Source: Sphaerulina vaccinii (Eukaryota; Ascomycota; Dothideomycetes; Mycosphaerellales; Mycosphaerellaceae). From it: DNA of 64,000 bases. Every line of letters starts with the position of its first letter. The stretch's first letter is position 1. Below are positions 12,101-22,559 of the stretch, piece by piece. Made by a program: the position numbers and the translations under genes. Under the pieces are notes generated by a model. It was not told the DNA's origin. It was given only the letters and a program-made list of their open reading frames with translations, and made no database searches. The stretch is from NCBI GenBank assembly GCA_022570795.1, contig JAKUDP010000007.1, positions 124,001 through 188,000 on the forward strand, written 5' to 3'.

Positions 12101-15100
12101 ACTTATAGTTTGCTTTATAAGGTAGGTAGAAGAGTAGTAACTTGCTACTCTTCTATAGCGTAGTTACTATATCTTAAGAGTATATTAGCTAGATTTCGAG
12201 TTCCTATCTAATATATAATAGTAAAGTTAAAAGCTATAAGGAAGATTGCCTAGTAGGCCTAATAACCTATTAGTTTCTTTATACCTATAAACTCTTATAG
12301 GTTCGTATAGTCGATAAGTATATCGATTATATATAGAGCGCCCTCGAGGTATAGTCGCTATACCTTAAACAACTCTATAACTACTAGTAGTTCTTAATTA
12401 TATATTTTATAATTATACTCTACTAGAATTATCTTTTTTAAATAGAAGGTAATAGAATACTATTCTAATCTAAATAACTAGCTAAGGATACTAGTAATTA
12501 TAAACTTAGATATATTACTTTTAATATATAAGTATAGTATAGAGTTAAAGTACTTTAATAGAGAAGCTATTTAAAACCTTTTTTTAATTTTCTAGAATAT
12601 ATACTCTTTAGCTATACCCTACTAGATAGGTCTAGGCTTCTTACTCTTTACTACTCCTTTAGATAGTACTATAAGCGCTATTATAATTCGTAAGTATTTA
12701 AAAATAAATTTTTAATAAAAGTTAGTAAATCTAAAAAAAGATTAAACCTCTATTAATATAGTAGGCCTTAGCTATATAGCGATTGCGTCTACTCTACTCT
12801 TATCTATCTTTATACTATTAGTAGTAACTATAAAGCTAAGAAAGTTAACCTCTTGCTAGAAGAACTTATACTTAGACCTTTAGGTATATAAACCAAACTT
12901 CCGGAGGTACTTAAGTACTTTATATATATTTTATATATATTGCTCGCGTGTCTTGCTATAGATAAGGATATTATCTAGGTATACTATATAAATAATATTG
13001 ACCAAACCTACTAAAGTATAGTTAATATAAGCCTAGAAGGTTGTAGGGGTATTAGTAAGCCTAAAAGGTATAACCTTGTACTAGAAGTAACTATAATATA
13101 TATAGAACGTAGTCTTCTAGCAGTCGCTCGGCTTAATTCTAATACGATAGTACGTATTAGTAAGATCTAGGGTCGTAAACTAATTAGTACCTATAAGCCG
13201 ATTAAGCATCTTACTAATAAGTAGTAGAGGGTATTAATTTTTAATTATAATTTTATTAAGACTTCTATAGTCTATATATAGTCTAAGCTTACTATCTTTT
13301 TTAGAAACGAATAGAATAGGTATACCTACTTTGCTTATAGAGTGCTTAATCTAGTTATATTCTAGCCTAGCCTTAATATAGGCTTAGAGCTTTTTAAGTT
13401 CCTTTCTAGACTAGTAATATAGTAGTTAGAATAGTAGAATAGTACTATTATATAGGTTAATTATATACTCTATACTATCGATAGGCTTGCTTCTTATTTC
13501 CTCTATAGAGTTAAGAATATTATTAAACTAATAGAACTCGATTAGTATAGAAGGTAGTACTATACTATCTTTAGCTATAAGTATAGTATATATATAAAGT
13601 ACTTTCTTTAGATTCTTAAAGAACTTCTTAGTATTATAGATAGTAACTTTCTTAAAGCTATCTCTATAGTACTACTCGTCTATTATACTATCGATATATA
13701 CTTACTAAGTACGTCGCTATACCTAACTAAAAATAAGGTTAGGCTTAGGTATATTATATATATAGAATATACTACTTATAATATATTCGACTTCTATAGA
13801 GTCTATAATTCGTATATAGATATAGTATACTCTATAGTAATAATCTAGTTCTCCTATATAGGAGGTTGCTAGTAGTAATACTATATTAGGCTATTAAGAA
13901 AGGTTATATTATAAAACAAAGAATCTTATAATAATATTAATATTAGTAGTATTATTAAGTAAGCCGGTTATATTAATAAACTAATTATCTTATATCTCGA
14001 CTACTACTTATATAGCCTTTACTCTATTAACCTAAATAGGGAGGTAGCCTTTACTACTTAGCTTAGTATCTAAAGTTTATAGTCTTTTTTCGATACTTTT
14101 GCTTTTCCTTTATTCTTAGATATAGTAACTTTATAGACTACTAGCTCCTTATCTACTTTGCTATTTAGGTAGATAGAGTCGGTAGTAATATAACTCTTCT
14201 TTCTATAGCTATAATATATAAAGTAGGAGTAGTCTAGCTTAGATAATAAGGCCTTGCCTCGATTAATACTATTAGTATAATAAGACTTACTTTTATTTTT
14301 ATATTATTTATATTTATTAGTATTAGAGCGCTTGTGCTTTAACTTCTTATATTTGCGCTTTCGATCTTAAGTAGAGTTGCTATAGCGAGAAATAGTATTA
14401 TTAGCCTATTCTAAGCGCCTTACTAATATAATAAGATTAGCTTACTTATATAGAATAGAATAGCTCTTAATAATCTTTCTATAGAGGGATAGCTTTAGCT
14501 TTATAAGAAAGTAGCAAACTAACTATATTTTGCTATAGTCCCCTAGCTAGGCCTCTATATAACTAAGGTTAGTAGCAAAGAAGCAAATACTCTAGTTGTC
14601 TCTCTACCTAGCCTAGTTATACTCGATTATAATAAGTATTAGGCAATTTGCCTAGTTACTAATAATACTATAGACCTAGATCTTAAACTAGCTCTAAGTA
14701 TAGTAAGCTAGAAGTAAGTCTTTATACTTATTATACTAGGTCTCCTATACCTTGCCTATAAGCTATATAATAGTATATAGGACTTTCTTTTAATTAGACT
14801 TAAAGTTATACTTAGTAATAGTAAAGTTAACTTTATAGATATAAAGGAACTCTCGAGCTTCCTTATCTATATAGCTTTAGTATAGCTTAGAGTCGCAAAT
14901 CTTAATACTATAATATATACTTAAAATACTAGTAACTAGAGTACTACTTATAGTCTCTTCGAAGTTATTATCTAGAAGAGGCTTAGTAGAGGTATATATA
15001 GGTACAATACTTAAGTTACTAAGTTCTCTATAAAGAGCTTTATTCTTATAAGTTGCTTATAATATATAAGCTTCTTTTTAGAGAATAGTATTCTTAGCTT

Positions 15101-15364
15101 CGAGGTTAATATAAAGCTACTATATAATAGCTATAGCTTTAGTATTCTTTTTATTAAAGCTATTATTATTACTATTATTAGCTTGTCTAGAGGCGCTAGT
15201 TATATCGATATTATTACCTTTGTCTAGTTGCTAAGTCTAGTTGCTAAGTCTTGTTAGAGACGTCTTTAATATAACCTAGCTACTCGCTATATATAGAATA
15301 CTACTTCGGAGCTATTATAGCCTCTATAGATTACTATCTTTTAAAAAAGTTAAAAAATTAGAAA

Positions 15365-15588
15365 TATAAAAGTAGGGGTATATAGCAATATATAGAGCGC
15401 TAGTTAATAAGAGTATTAGTTATATAAACTAATTCTTACTTCTATAAAAAATATAGGAGCTCTTAGAGTTATAGAGCAACTATATACTATATATACTCTA
15501 CTCTTGGGACCGAGGATATAGAATTGCCTAGCAATCTAGATTCCCTTTTTAGAGTTAAGATACTATATTCTTAGACCTAGCTCTTATA
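15365..15588 (-). repeat. Gypsy LTR (5' LTR by coding orientation)
   Basis: This 224-bp partner of the left LTR retains more G and C (for example GGGACCGAGGATATAG against AGAACCGAGAATATAG), so the two copies were mutated to different degrees. Confidence 0.85.
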
Positions 15589-16068
15589 TATATACTATAT
15601 ATAGTATATACTATTTTAATTCTATAGAAAGCTAAATTTAGTAATATATCTATATTAGTACTAGCTTAGTAGTTATTACTTAATAGTTGTATTATATATA
15701 CTCTACTAGCTTATAACTAGAGAGTATACTTAAGCTTAGTCTATAGCTAGTATAGTAAATAAGTTATAGTAGATTTAGAGAAAAGCTTTATTATTAGTAT
15801 ATCTCTATATTATATAAAGATACGCCTTCTAAAAGGTAGCTAGATATTATAGTAAAATACCTAATTATAGTAGCTTTAAAATTATTTTTAGTAATCTAGG
15901 TTATTTAGCTATTCTTAGTATAGCCTCTCTATAATAGTATACTTACTAACTACTACGTTATAGTCCTATACTTAGTTTATACGTAGCTCTAATCCTATAC
16001 TTATAACTATAATAACAAGCGAGATATTTAAGGTAAAGTCAAAAGTCGCGGCCAGATTTCCGGGCGAG

Positions 16069-16089
16069 TCGACTTTTGGCGCATGGCCA
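16069..16089 (-). repeat. Right terminal inverted repeat, 21 bp
   Basis: This is the exact reverse complement of 8139-8159 and ends the AT-rich island. Just inside it lies AAAAGTCGCGG and a GAGTCGACTTTT palindromic context, giving a short hairpin potential at 16040-16077. Confidence 0.75.
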
Positions 16090-16741
16090 CTTTGGAGCCC
16101 TGTCAATATACCAAGATCCGGACCATTTTGCAATCCTTGTTTGACCGTCACTTTCTTCCTCTCCTCGACAACATCATCTCAACTTGCCAAACGCGGCTTC
16201 GAGATGTGCTCGACAGTCTGGTCACGCTGGTTCTCGATGCATCTGCTTCCATCGCTCTCGGTATGGGTGAAGTGCATCTTGTTGGCTTGTTGCTTACCAA
16301 CGACAAGATGAAGACACGGGAACCTTGGTAAGTATATCAATAATCATCATCCTTGTCTTAATCTCGACACCAGTCCGCCTTCTCGCGCGTCCAAAAACAA
16401 TTTTCTGCGATGAAAACCTCGCACAAAGCAGCTTTGGCGGGCCCATCACTGTCCTCCACCAGCAGCATCTTCAATGATGGCTTCAAGATCACCACGACTG
16501 CTTTCAGCATTGCATATGTTTGTCAGCTTTTCAGCTCTTGAGCCTCACCACGATGGCCCTGCTCTGCACGAAGTATACGAGCCTAGACCGGACCAACGAC
16601 CTCATTTAGAAGTTCAGGGGCTACATTTGTACGCAGCACCGAGAGACTGTACGCAACCCATTTTCCGGCCAGCAAAAGATTGAGGATGCTCAAGTAGCCA
16701 TCATCACCTGTAGCCATACGAGTCTACTTCGAAACGCCACC
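16083..16741 (+). pseudogene. Possible gene remnant abutting the transposon border
   Basis: An open frame starting in the inverted repeat runs to 16331 and reads like a helical protein (LFDRHFLPLLDNIIS.. TRLRDVLDSLVTLVLDA). It meets a good donor (GTAAGT at 16331-16336). After an acceptor-like CACCAG near 16374 a second frame continues to a TGA at 16539-16541. Another frame from 16535 runs through a single TAG (16607-16609) straight into the ATG of the next gene. No family is recognised. The mixture of plausible coding sequence, splice signals and stops suggests an eroded gene or a 5' extension of its neighbour, but it could also be chance. Confidence 0.3.
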
Positions 16742-17619
16742 ATGATTGGCGAACTGATGCATTTTGGTCTCCTTTTCGCCGCGTCTTCCCAGGCTGCTTC
16801 TCTGATCAAGCCACTTCAACCATGCGGTCATCATCCTATGGCTGCCTTCTTTGATGGCGGCTCCATTCCAGTGAAGGCTCAAGAACGACCTTCTCCTCTC
16901 GAGAAAGCCAAGCCTTCGACACACTCGGAGGCTGTTATGGCTGAGCTGAAACGGCTCGGAGATGTGTTCAGAGGGTATGAGATCTGAAAAGGCAGGAACA
17001 GTTGACCACGACTGACCAAGCTGACAGGCTACACGTCAATCACTCTGCAACTCCTTCTGAGGAAGTGGCGAACGAAGAGTCTACCACGACTACAAGCCCG
17101 GAATCTGAGCAGCAGAGAGAGCCATTCTACTCCTTCTCGCATGAACATGTAGCAAACGAGAAGCCTCTTCTGACTGTCAAACTGAATGCAGAGCCTGCGC
17201 AAGACCGAACCACACCCAGAGCCGCGGTGCAGAACGAACAGCCATCCGACATAGATACCTCAGACCATCTCAAACAGGACCTCAAAGCAAAACGCTCTGC
17301 CCAGATCGCTCCACCCTGCTGTAAGCAAGATCCGGTATCCGGAGGCGGCCAATGCGATGGCATAGGCTATGTTGGTGCCCATTTCTGTGAATTTGGCTTC
17401 TATTGTCAATACCAAGACCCGACGTATTCGCAATGTGTGCCAAATGCTGGTCCAGGTCCTGGTCCGCAGCCAGGAACTGTGCCTGTCTATGGTCAATGCG
17501 ATGGACAAGGCTATGTTGGGCCTCACACATGCGAAGTCGGCAGCTACTGTCGCTATCAAGATCCATCTTATTCGCAATGTGTACCTTTGCCGACACCTCC
17601 TGGGTTTGTGCCGCAGTAG
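16742..17619 (+). CDS. Secreted protein with tandem CBM1 (cellulose-binding) modules, cut short by TAG
   Basis: Exons 16742-16974 and 17028-17619 give 274 residues. The ATG at 16742 has a GCCACC context; the next in-frame ATG at 16757 also opens a good signal peptide (MHFGLLFAASSQAAS). A Ser/Thr/Glu-rich linker of about 150 residues follows. Two CBM1 modules come next, GQCDGIGYVGAHFCEFGFYC..YSQC and GQCDGQGYVGPHTCEVGSYC..YSQC, separated by a Pro/Gly linker. CBM1 binds crystalline cellulose or chitin through a flat aromatic face. No catalytic domain is present, so the protein may be an adhesin-like, effector-like or accessory binder. The frame stops at TAG 17617-17619, but in the same frame a third, canonical CBM1 continues to 17715. 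A CAG to TAG change at CpA is the type RIP makes. Confidence 0.75.
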
Positions 17620-17715
17620 GGACAGTGTGGCGGAGCGAACTATGATGGGCCTACGATGTGTACACCGGGTACTGATTGCGTTTTTCAGAATCCGTACTTT
17701 TCGCAATGTTTGTAG
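17620..17715 (+). pseudogene. Third CBM1 module, separated by an in-frame stop
   Basis: Immediately after the TAG and in the same frame the sequence reads GQCGGANYDGPTMCTPGTDC, then VFQNPYFSQCL and a TAG at 17713-17715. All four module cysteines and the NPYFSQCL aromatic face are present, and this copy is closer to the classic CBM1 consensus than the two upstream copies. It is silent unless the stop is read through or is a sequencing error. The intact codons argue for a recent loss. Confidence 0.7.
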
Positions 17716-18249
17716 CACAGTAGGTAGTGTCAAGAACAGGAGGGCCAAGAGAGGAGGATCTATCGCCGATAATAGTGAACGCCCGGCGCTTTGGAATCGG
17801 ATCATATTCCTTGCTGCTCTCCCAGAGAAGAATCACGCCAACTATTCGCCTATTATAACTGCAAGCGAGAACAGAATTGCGCCTTCACAGCGGATGACCC
17901 GATCTAGATCTTATTGGCTGCTTATACTTTCTTGGAGATCTGCAAGCCACACTCACGTGGTGATCCTTCGCGCTGACTTGCGACTTGTCCATGACACGAA
18001 AAGAGGAACACTTCTCCCAGAACATCATCTGTGGCTTGCATATCACACTTCGGGACTATTCCGAAGCAATGAAGGAGCGCCAGCACGGTGAGGCCGACAG
18101 TGCATGGCTGGACATGCGTGCGGAGTCGCTTTGCGCCTCTGGGTTACCCCATGAATCGAGACGGTAGTACATATATATGAAGGCAATGGCAGCAGGGTCG
18201 TTGCGGACTGGCGAATCGCTCGTGCCATAGCGACACCCGCGGAGTCACC
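17716..18249. other. Intergenic region with TATA-like box for the next gene
   Basis: No gene is recognised. ACATATATATGAAGG at about 18169 lies some 75 bases before the next ATG and could serve as its TATA element. Confidence 0.4.
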
Positions 18250-19467
18250 ATGTTCCGCAGCTTTCTCATCGCCTCCTTCGCGGGAGCTGGTGCAGCGAAT
18301 GCAATAGGACCTGACCTCACCAATCGATCAAACTACCCACCATCTTACCTGTGTTCATCGGCAAACGCAAAGTGCTCACTGCCAAAGCAGCAGGCTTCAG
18401 TCACGGCTTACTGCTCCTCTCTATTGAAGATACCCAAGACAGCCACGAAGACGAAGACCAAGACTATATGCACGACAAGTACAACTACCAAAACAGCGAC
18501 ACAGTTCACGGGTACTGCAAGCACCACCATTACAAGCACTCTCTCGTGCGCCACACCATCTGCACAACCGACAGCCAAGAAGAGAGATGTCAGCGAGCGA
18601 GCAGATCTCGAGAGCAGAAACTATGGAGGTGTACCCAAGCCAGCTTGTCTGTCCAAGTACAATGGAGGCAGTGCCATCACGTCGGCCTGTAGCTGCTTCA
18701 ACATCAAGCCCGGATGCACAACCACAACAACGACAACCAAGGTCAAGACTGAAGTAGCCACTTCTACAGTGAGTGTTCCCCAACTGTCCCATTGATTCAA
18801 TGCAGTACTGAATAATCAATAGACAACAACCACCGTCTCCGCCACAGATTCCACAGTCATTGTGCAAGGCACAAATCTACCATTCGCCATAGCTGACTAC
18901 GGTATTCGCTATTTCTCGCGTGGTGGAATATACAAAGGCGTGGAAAGCCGCGACAACCTTGACCTCTTCGAGTCTTCAGACATCGATGATGCAATTCTGT
19001 TCCAACTGAACAATCCGACTGCGGCAACGCTTCAGACTGTACCAAGACAGTATTTCGGAGAAGGAAGCAACGGCGGCCAGGCAGGCATTGCCGTGGAGTA
19101 CATCAACGAACAGGATGCTGAAGCGAGCCCGAACGACTTCGATTCGAAGACCAGAGTTGTGCTCAGGACACAAGAGGACATCGATGCAAGCCCGAAAACG
19201 TATACTGCTGCGTTAACCTGTAGTATATCGCAGCTGCCAGGAGACTTGACTTGTCCGTTGACGTGCCATGTAGGGAATCGAGCTGGCGATCTGAATCAGG
19301 CAGGCACGGTTCGGAATCAGGGCGGGGGCGATACTATATACCCGTGGTATCTTGGTCAGCCAGGAGCGAGGTCTGATGATAGTTACATCACTTATGCGGT
19401 CACGAGAGGTGAGAGTCGTACACCGAGAGCACGAGGGAAGTATCGAGGGCGGATCAGGAAGAGTTGA
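18250..19467 (+). CDS. Secreted Thr-rich, Cys-containing protein of unknown function
   Basis: Exons 18250-18768 and 18823-19467 give 387 residues. The signal peptide is MFRSFLIASFAGAGAANA. The N-terminal half has a Cys-containing head, two Thr/Lys-rich runs (KTATKTKTKT and TTTTTTTKVKTEVATSTT) that suit dense O-mannosylation, and the motif ACLSKYNGGSAITSACSCF. That motif resembles the P-x-C-L..Y..xxISSACSCL motif that recurs in fungal cell-wall and secreted proteins. The C-terminal half (ADYGIRYFSRGGIYKGVE..) contains further cysteines (ALTCSISQLPGDLTCPLTC) and looks globular. No catalytic motif was recognised, so an extracellular or wall-associated role is an inference from the architecture. 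The intron has clear GTGAGT and AATAG ends. Confidence 0.75.
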
Positions 19468-19732
19468 GATGCATTTGCTTAAGTTCCATTGTTGTGTACA
19501 GTACATGCATGTTTTTCTGTAGATGTTGCTTCACTCACAACACTTTTCTTGAGCTCTCCACAGATGCACTATCCACCTCATCGGCTCATACTTCGATATT
19601 ATACATTCGTTATCTTCCAGCTCGACCAGGGTAACCATGCCATGATAGTTCTTTCGCCGATCTGTCACTCACATAGTGTGGTCAGCTTGACTTCTAACGT
19701 CGTGTGGCTTGTGCATGCCACTCACCACATCT

Positions 19733-20740
19733 CTAGAGTCCATTCTGCGACGTGCCGTCCTCAAGGGCAGCCATACGATCAACCATGTTGTTCTCCGCAC
19801 CACCAACGGCAACACCATATACTGTCTCCGCAAGGCAGCGCAGCTTCATCGGCATAGCGTCGTCCATCTCAAACTCTTCCATCACATCTGCACTGCTGAG
19901 GTCTGTAACGAACAAAGAGTGCTCACGGGCATAGCAAACGTATTCATCCACCTGTTCAGTGCTTAATTCTACTAAAGGCAGGATGTTCTTCGCTCTCGCC
20001 TCCATGAGGAACTCTCTGAAGGCGAGCTCGAGGCCTTCGTCGCCGTCTATTGCTTGCTTCGAATTCTGTTTCTGGTACTCGTCCCAAACTCTGAGGCCCA
20101 GGCAGGCGGTGAGCAATTGTACCACATCGTCGTTCCAGCGGTTGTGGAGATAAGTGCGATTCTTGATGGCGGTGAACGGGGTTTTGTCGTCCGGTCCGAA
20201 AGGGATCAGGCCTGCCTCTTTGTCGTTGACAGTTGGATACTGACCCAGGACGAGAGTCATCGCGGAGTCAGAGGTGACACCTCCTGCGTCCTCTAGCCTC
20301 AGTGTACTGGCTTGCTGTCGAAGTTCCTCAAACACGACAGAGCTCTGCGCTCCACTCTCAGAGAGCTGAACGTTCTCCATCTGTATCTGCATGTTGCCAA
20401 AGTCCTGTTGTCCTGGCATCTGCTGCGTGCGCTGATTGAATTCGTCCCGAGCCTTCTCAACGCAGAACTGCATCAACGGGTCACAGCCGCTCTGCTTCAT
20501 CATTTGTCTCTGCTCGGGGGTCATGCGTGATAGAAGCATAAAGCGAATGCCATTCTTCTGATCGTCAGACATTTGGTCGTACACTCCTCGCGCACGCTGT
20601 AGAATGTTCCTCTGTTCGTCAGACATTGAGGCGTAAGTACTGTGCGCTCTCTGATGAGGCATGGTTTGACTGTCCTCCCTGGCCTGCGCCAGGCCACCAT
20701 GTGCCACGCTTGCCGCCTGTTGCTGACCAGCCTGATCCAT
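19733..20740 (-). CDS. Gln/Met-rich hypothetical protein with MSDEQ-type repeats
   Basis: This is a single exon of 335 residues starting MDQAGQQQAASVAHGG. The frame stays open upstream to 21016, but 20740 is the first ATG that gives a polar, uncharged-rich start without the Cys/Arg-rich out-of-character segment. Residues about 30-75 contain three spaced copies of a helix-start motif: MSDEQRNILQRA, MSDDQKNGIRFM and MTPEQRQMMKQS. The C-terminal two thirds are mixed alpha/beta with an acidic end (DLSSADVMEEFEMDDAMPMK). There is no signal peptide or membrane segment, so it is probably cytosolic or nuclear. The family is not recognised. Confidence 0.65.
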   Translation of the reverse strand: MDQAGQQQAASVAHGGLAQAREDSQTMPHQRAHSTYASMSDEQRNILQRARGVYDQMSDDQKNGIRFMLLSRMTPEQRQMMKQSGCDPLMQFCVEKARDEFNQRTQQMPGQQDFGNMQIQMENVQLSESGAQSSVVFEELRQQASTLRLEDAGGVTSDSAMTLVLGQYPTVNDKEAGLIPFGPDDKTPFTAIKNRTYLHNRWNDDVVQLLTACLGLRVWDEYQKQNSKQAIDGDEGLELAFREFLMEARAKNILPLVELSTEQVDEYVCYAREHSLFVTDLSSADVMEEFEMDDAMPMKLRCLAETVYGVAVGGAENNMVDRMAALEDGTSQNGL

Positions 20741-21012
20741 CGCGTTCTGTTGGCAGTCAAAGCTAGATGATATTCCGTATCGGTGTCGAGGTATGGGCGG
20801 CGTCCAGTAGCGATGGTGGTAGTTGTTAGCGTGTGTGGGTGTGTTAAACTCTGTCAAACTCAGTTTGTCTTGATCTGGCGAGAAGAAGCAAGATGATGGG
20901 CGAAAGGCGAAGATGCGAACGCAGGATGAAGGACGGAGACAACAAACGCGAATTGTGGGCCTCATTACGGACTCCTGCAGATATACGCACACTGACCGCT
21001 TCACTCTGTGCG

Positions 21013-22559
21013 TCACAGCTGAGAGCCATTCGTCTGTGCTGGCGTGATTGGGAACAGCTTATTGAACATGTTCTTCGGATCGTACTTCGCCTTGACGCCT
21101 TGTAGTCGCTCGTAGTGATCGCCAAACACATCCTTGGAGATTTCGTCATATTGCTAAACACAGAGTCAGTAAATATTAGAAGTCATATTGCGAAGGAACT
21201 CACGTCATAGTTCCCATACAACATCGTGGCACCTTTCTTGCCTCTCCTACTTGCACCAGTACCAGTATCCTGACCTTGTTTCTCCAACTCAGCCTTAAAC
21301 AGATTCGACACGTCTCTAGCCCACTGCCTACAAACCGCATCATTCGCTTGATCTTTCCAGCTGGGCATGACTAATCCATTGAGATGATAGCCTCGACTGG
21401 CAAAGCTTCCAGTGTCTAGCTCATTGACTTTGGTAGCATCGTAGAACTCGAAAGCGACCAGACTTCCAGCAGCGTCCGGAACATCAGTCACGAACTTATC
21501 GAAGGACTTCGCAATCTCAAGTACGAAGGTCGACCGCAGAGGGACGAGGTATGCAGCGCCTTTCATGCTACTTCGAAGGCCAATCTCTGTGGGCACAAGA
21601 TTGTTGACTGTTGGGTATGGATGCATGGCACAGGTATTGAGCATTGGACCGATGTCTTGGAATGGCTTTAGAAGTTCCTTGCCTTCAGCTTCGCTTGCAA
21701 CGCCTGGAGCTGCAGAGATGAGCAGCAGCATAGTTTGGCCTCCGGCGGGTGGAGGCTTGGCAAGTGCGAGAAGACAGCCGAGCTTTCCTCCAGCTTTGGC
21801 TTGAGGACCATTGGGGGTGTCTTGGATCTGGAAAAGATCATTGAGGGTGTTGACGACTTTCTCTACGATTTCAGGGGCGGGTGGAAAGAGCATCATGCCA
21901 GCATACGCCTCTCCTTGTGGGTATGCCTTGAGCACAAACTCGGTGGCTACGCCAAAGTTCTGCCCGGCTCCTTTGAGTGCCCAGAAGAGATCCGGATGTT
22001 CTGTTTCCGAAGTCTTGATTATGTCGCCGTTCGCGAGCACAGTCGTGATACTGACGACATTATCGATGACCAGGCCATGTTTACCACTCAGATGGCCATA
22101 GCCACCTCCAAGAGTGAGTCCTCCCACTCCAGTGTCAGCTACAGTACCGCCCACAGTTGCTAGTCCATGCTTCCATGCCGCGCCATCGACATCGTGCCAG
22201 AGGGCACCGCCTTGCACATAGAGAAGCTTGTTCTCAGCATCGACTCGAACATTACGCATGCGAGCCAGATCGATGTTGATGCCGCCATCTGTGCTGCTGG
22301 CGCCTGCTGTGGAGTGTCCACCACCTTTGACTGCGATATCTATGCCGTTGTTGGTAGCATACTTGACAGCGATTGACACATCTTCGGGTGTTGTAGGCTG
22401 GACGGAGACTCCAGCTGGCTTCTCTGCTGCACGACTCCAGCGTTCTATGGTTGCGGCATAGCCATCGTCGCCAGTGCCGTAGACTTTGGCGCCAGTTTTG
22501 GAGAGTGCTACACGCAGAGCTTCGACATCTGCACTCGTGGCGCTACGTAGAAGTCCCAT
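21013..22559 (-). CDS. FAD-linked oxidase (berberine-bridge/6-HDNO-like)
   Basis: Exons 22559-21204 and 21153-21013 on the minus strand give 498 residues. The PCMH-type FAD-binding half carries KGGGHSTAGASSTDGG with His82, the usual 8-alpha FAD attachment site. GTVADTGVGGLTLGGGYGHL follows, where berberine-bridge enzymes carry a second flavin-linking Cys. None is present here, so attachment is probably through His only. The last exon supplies the conserved C-terminal RLQGVKAKYDPKNMFNKLFPI block that closes the FAD site and shows that the exon-2 splice is right. No signal peptide is visible, unlike many secreted relatives. Such enzymes oxidise alcohols, amines or sugars and reduce O2 to H2O2; the substrate is unknown. 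Confidence 0.88.

Larger units (their letters stand above)
8520..15588 (-). mobile_element. Ty3/Gypsy LTR retrotransposon, complete but RIP-inactivated
   Basis: The 7069-bp element has two 224-bp LTRs flanked by TATAT on both sides, a probable but low-complexity 5-bp duplication. Its coding strand is minus. Around 13285-13201 the reverse complement reads like the Gypsy RT block YRSLNKIIIKN-stop-YPLLLIS (compare VDYRGLN..TIKNRYPLPLI). The RT active site near 12990-12961 reads YLDNILI instead of YLDDILI. The integrase core is visible at about 11412-11290 (DFIIDLPLSKRDSYIY, then IIVDYYTK). Gag should therefore lie near 14-15.3 kb and the integrase C-terminus near 10 kb. No frame of 60 codons or more remains anywhere in the element. 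The changes are of the CpA to TpA type expected from RIP, so the copy is dead. Confidence 0.9.
8131..16097. mobile_element. AT-rich island bounded by inverted repeats (putative TIR DNA element hosting a Gypsy)
   Basis: A perfect 21-bp inverted repeat, AGTGGCCATGCGCCAAAAGTC, lies at 8139-8159 and in reverse complement at 16069-16089, exactly where GC-balanced DNA gives way to TpA-rich DNA. The repeat can be extended outward by about 8 bases with mainly transition mismatches. Further inside, both arms share AATCTGGC followed by a GACTT-type segment. Removing the inserted Gypsy (8520-15588) leaves about 0.9 kb. This would fit a non-autonomous or internally deleted terminal-inverted-repeat transposon into which the Gypsy jumped. 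No transposase could be read and no convincing target-site duplication was found, so the DNA-transposon identity is inference. Confidence 0.55.

Noticed and set aside
8364..16060. CRISPR-like or satellite array in the AT-rich DNA
   Set aside because: The apparent repetition is TA-rich RIP composition; the only long repeats are the paired LTRs.
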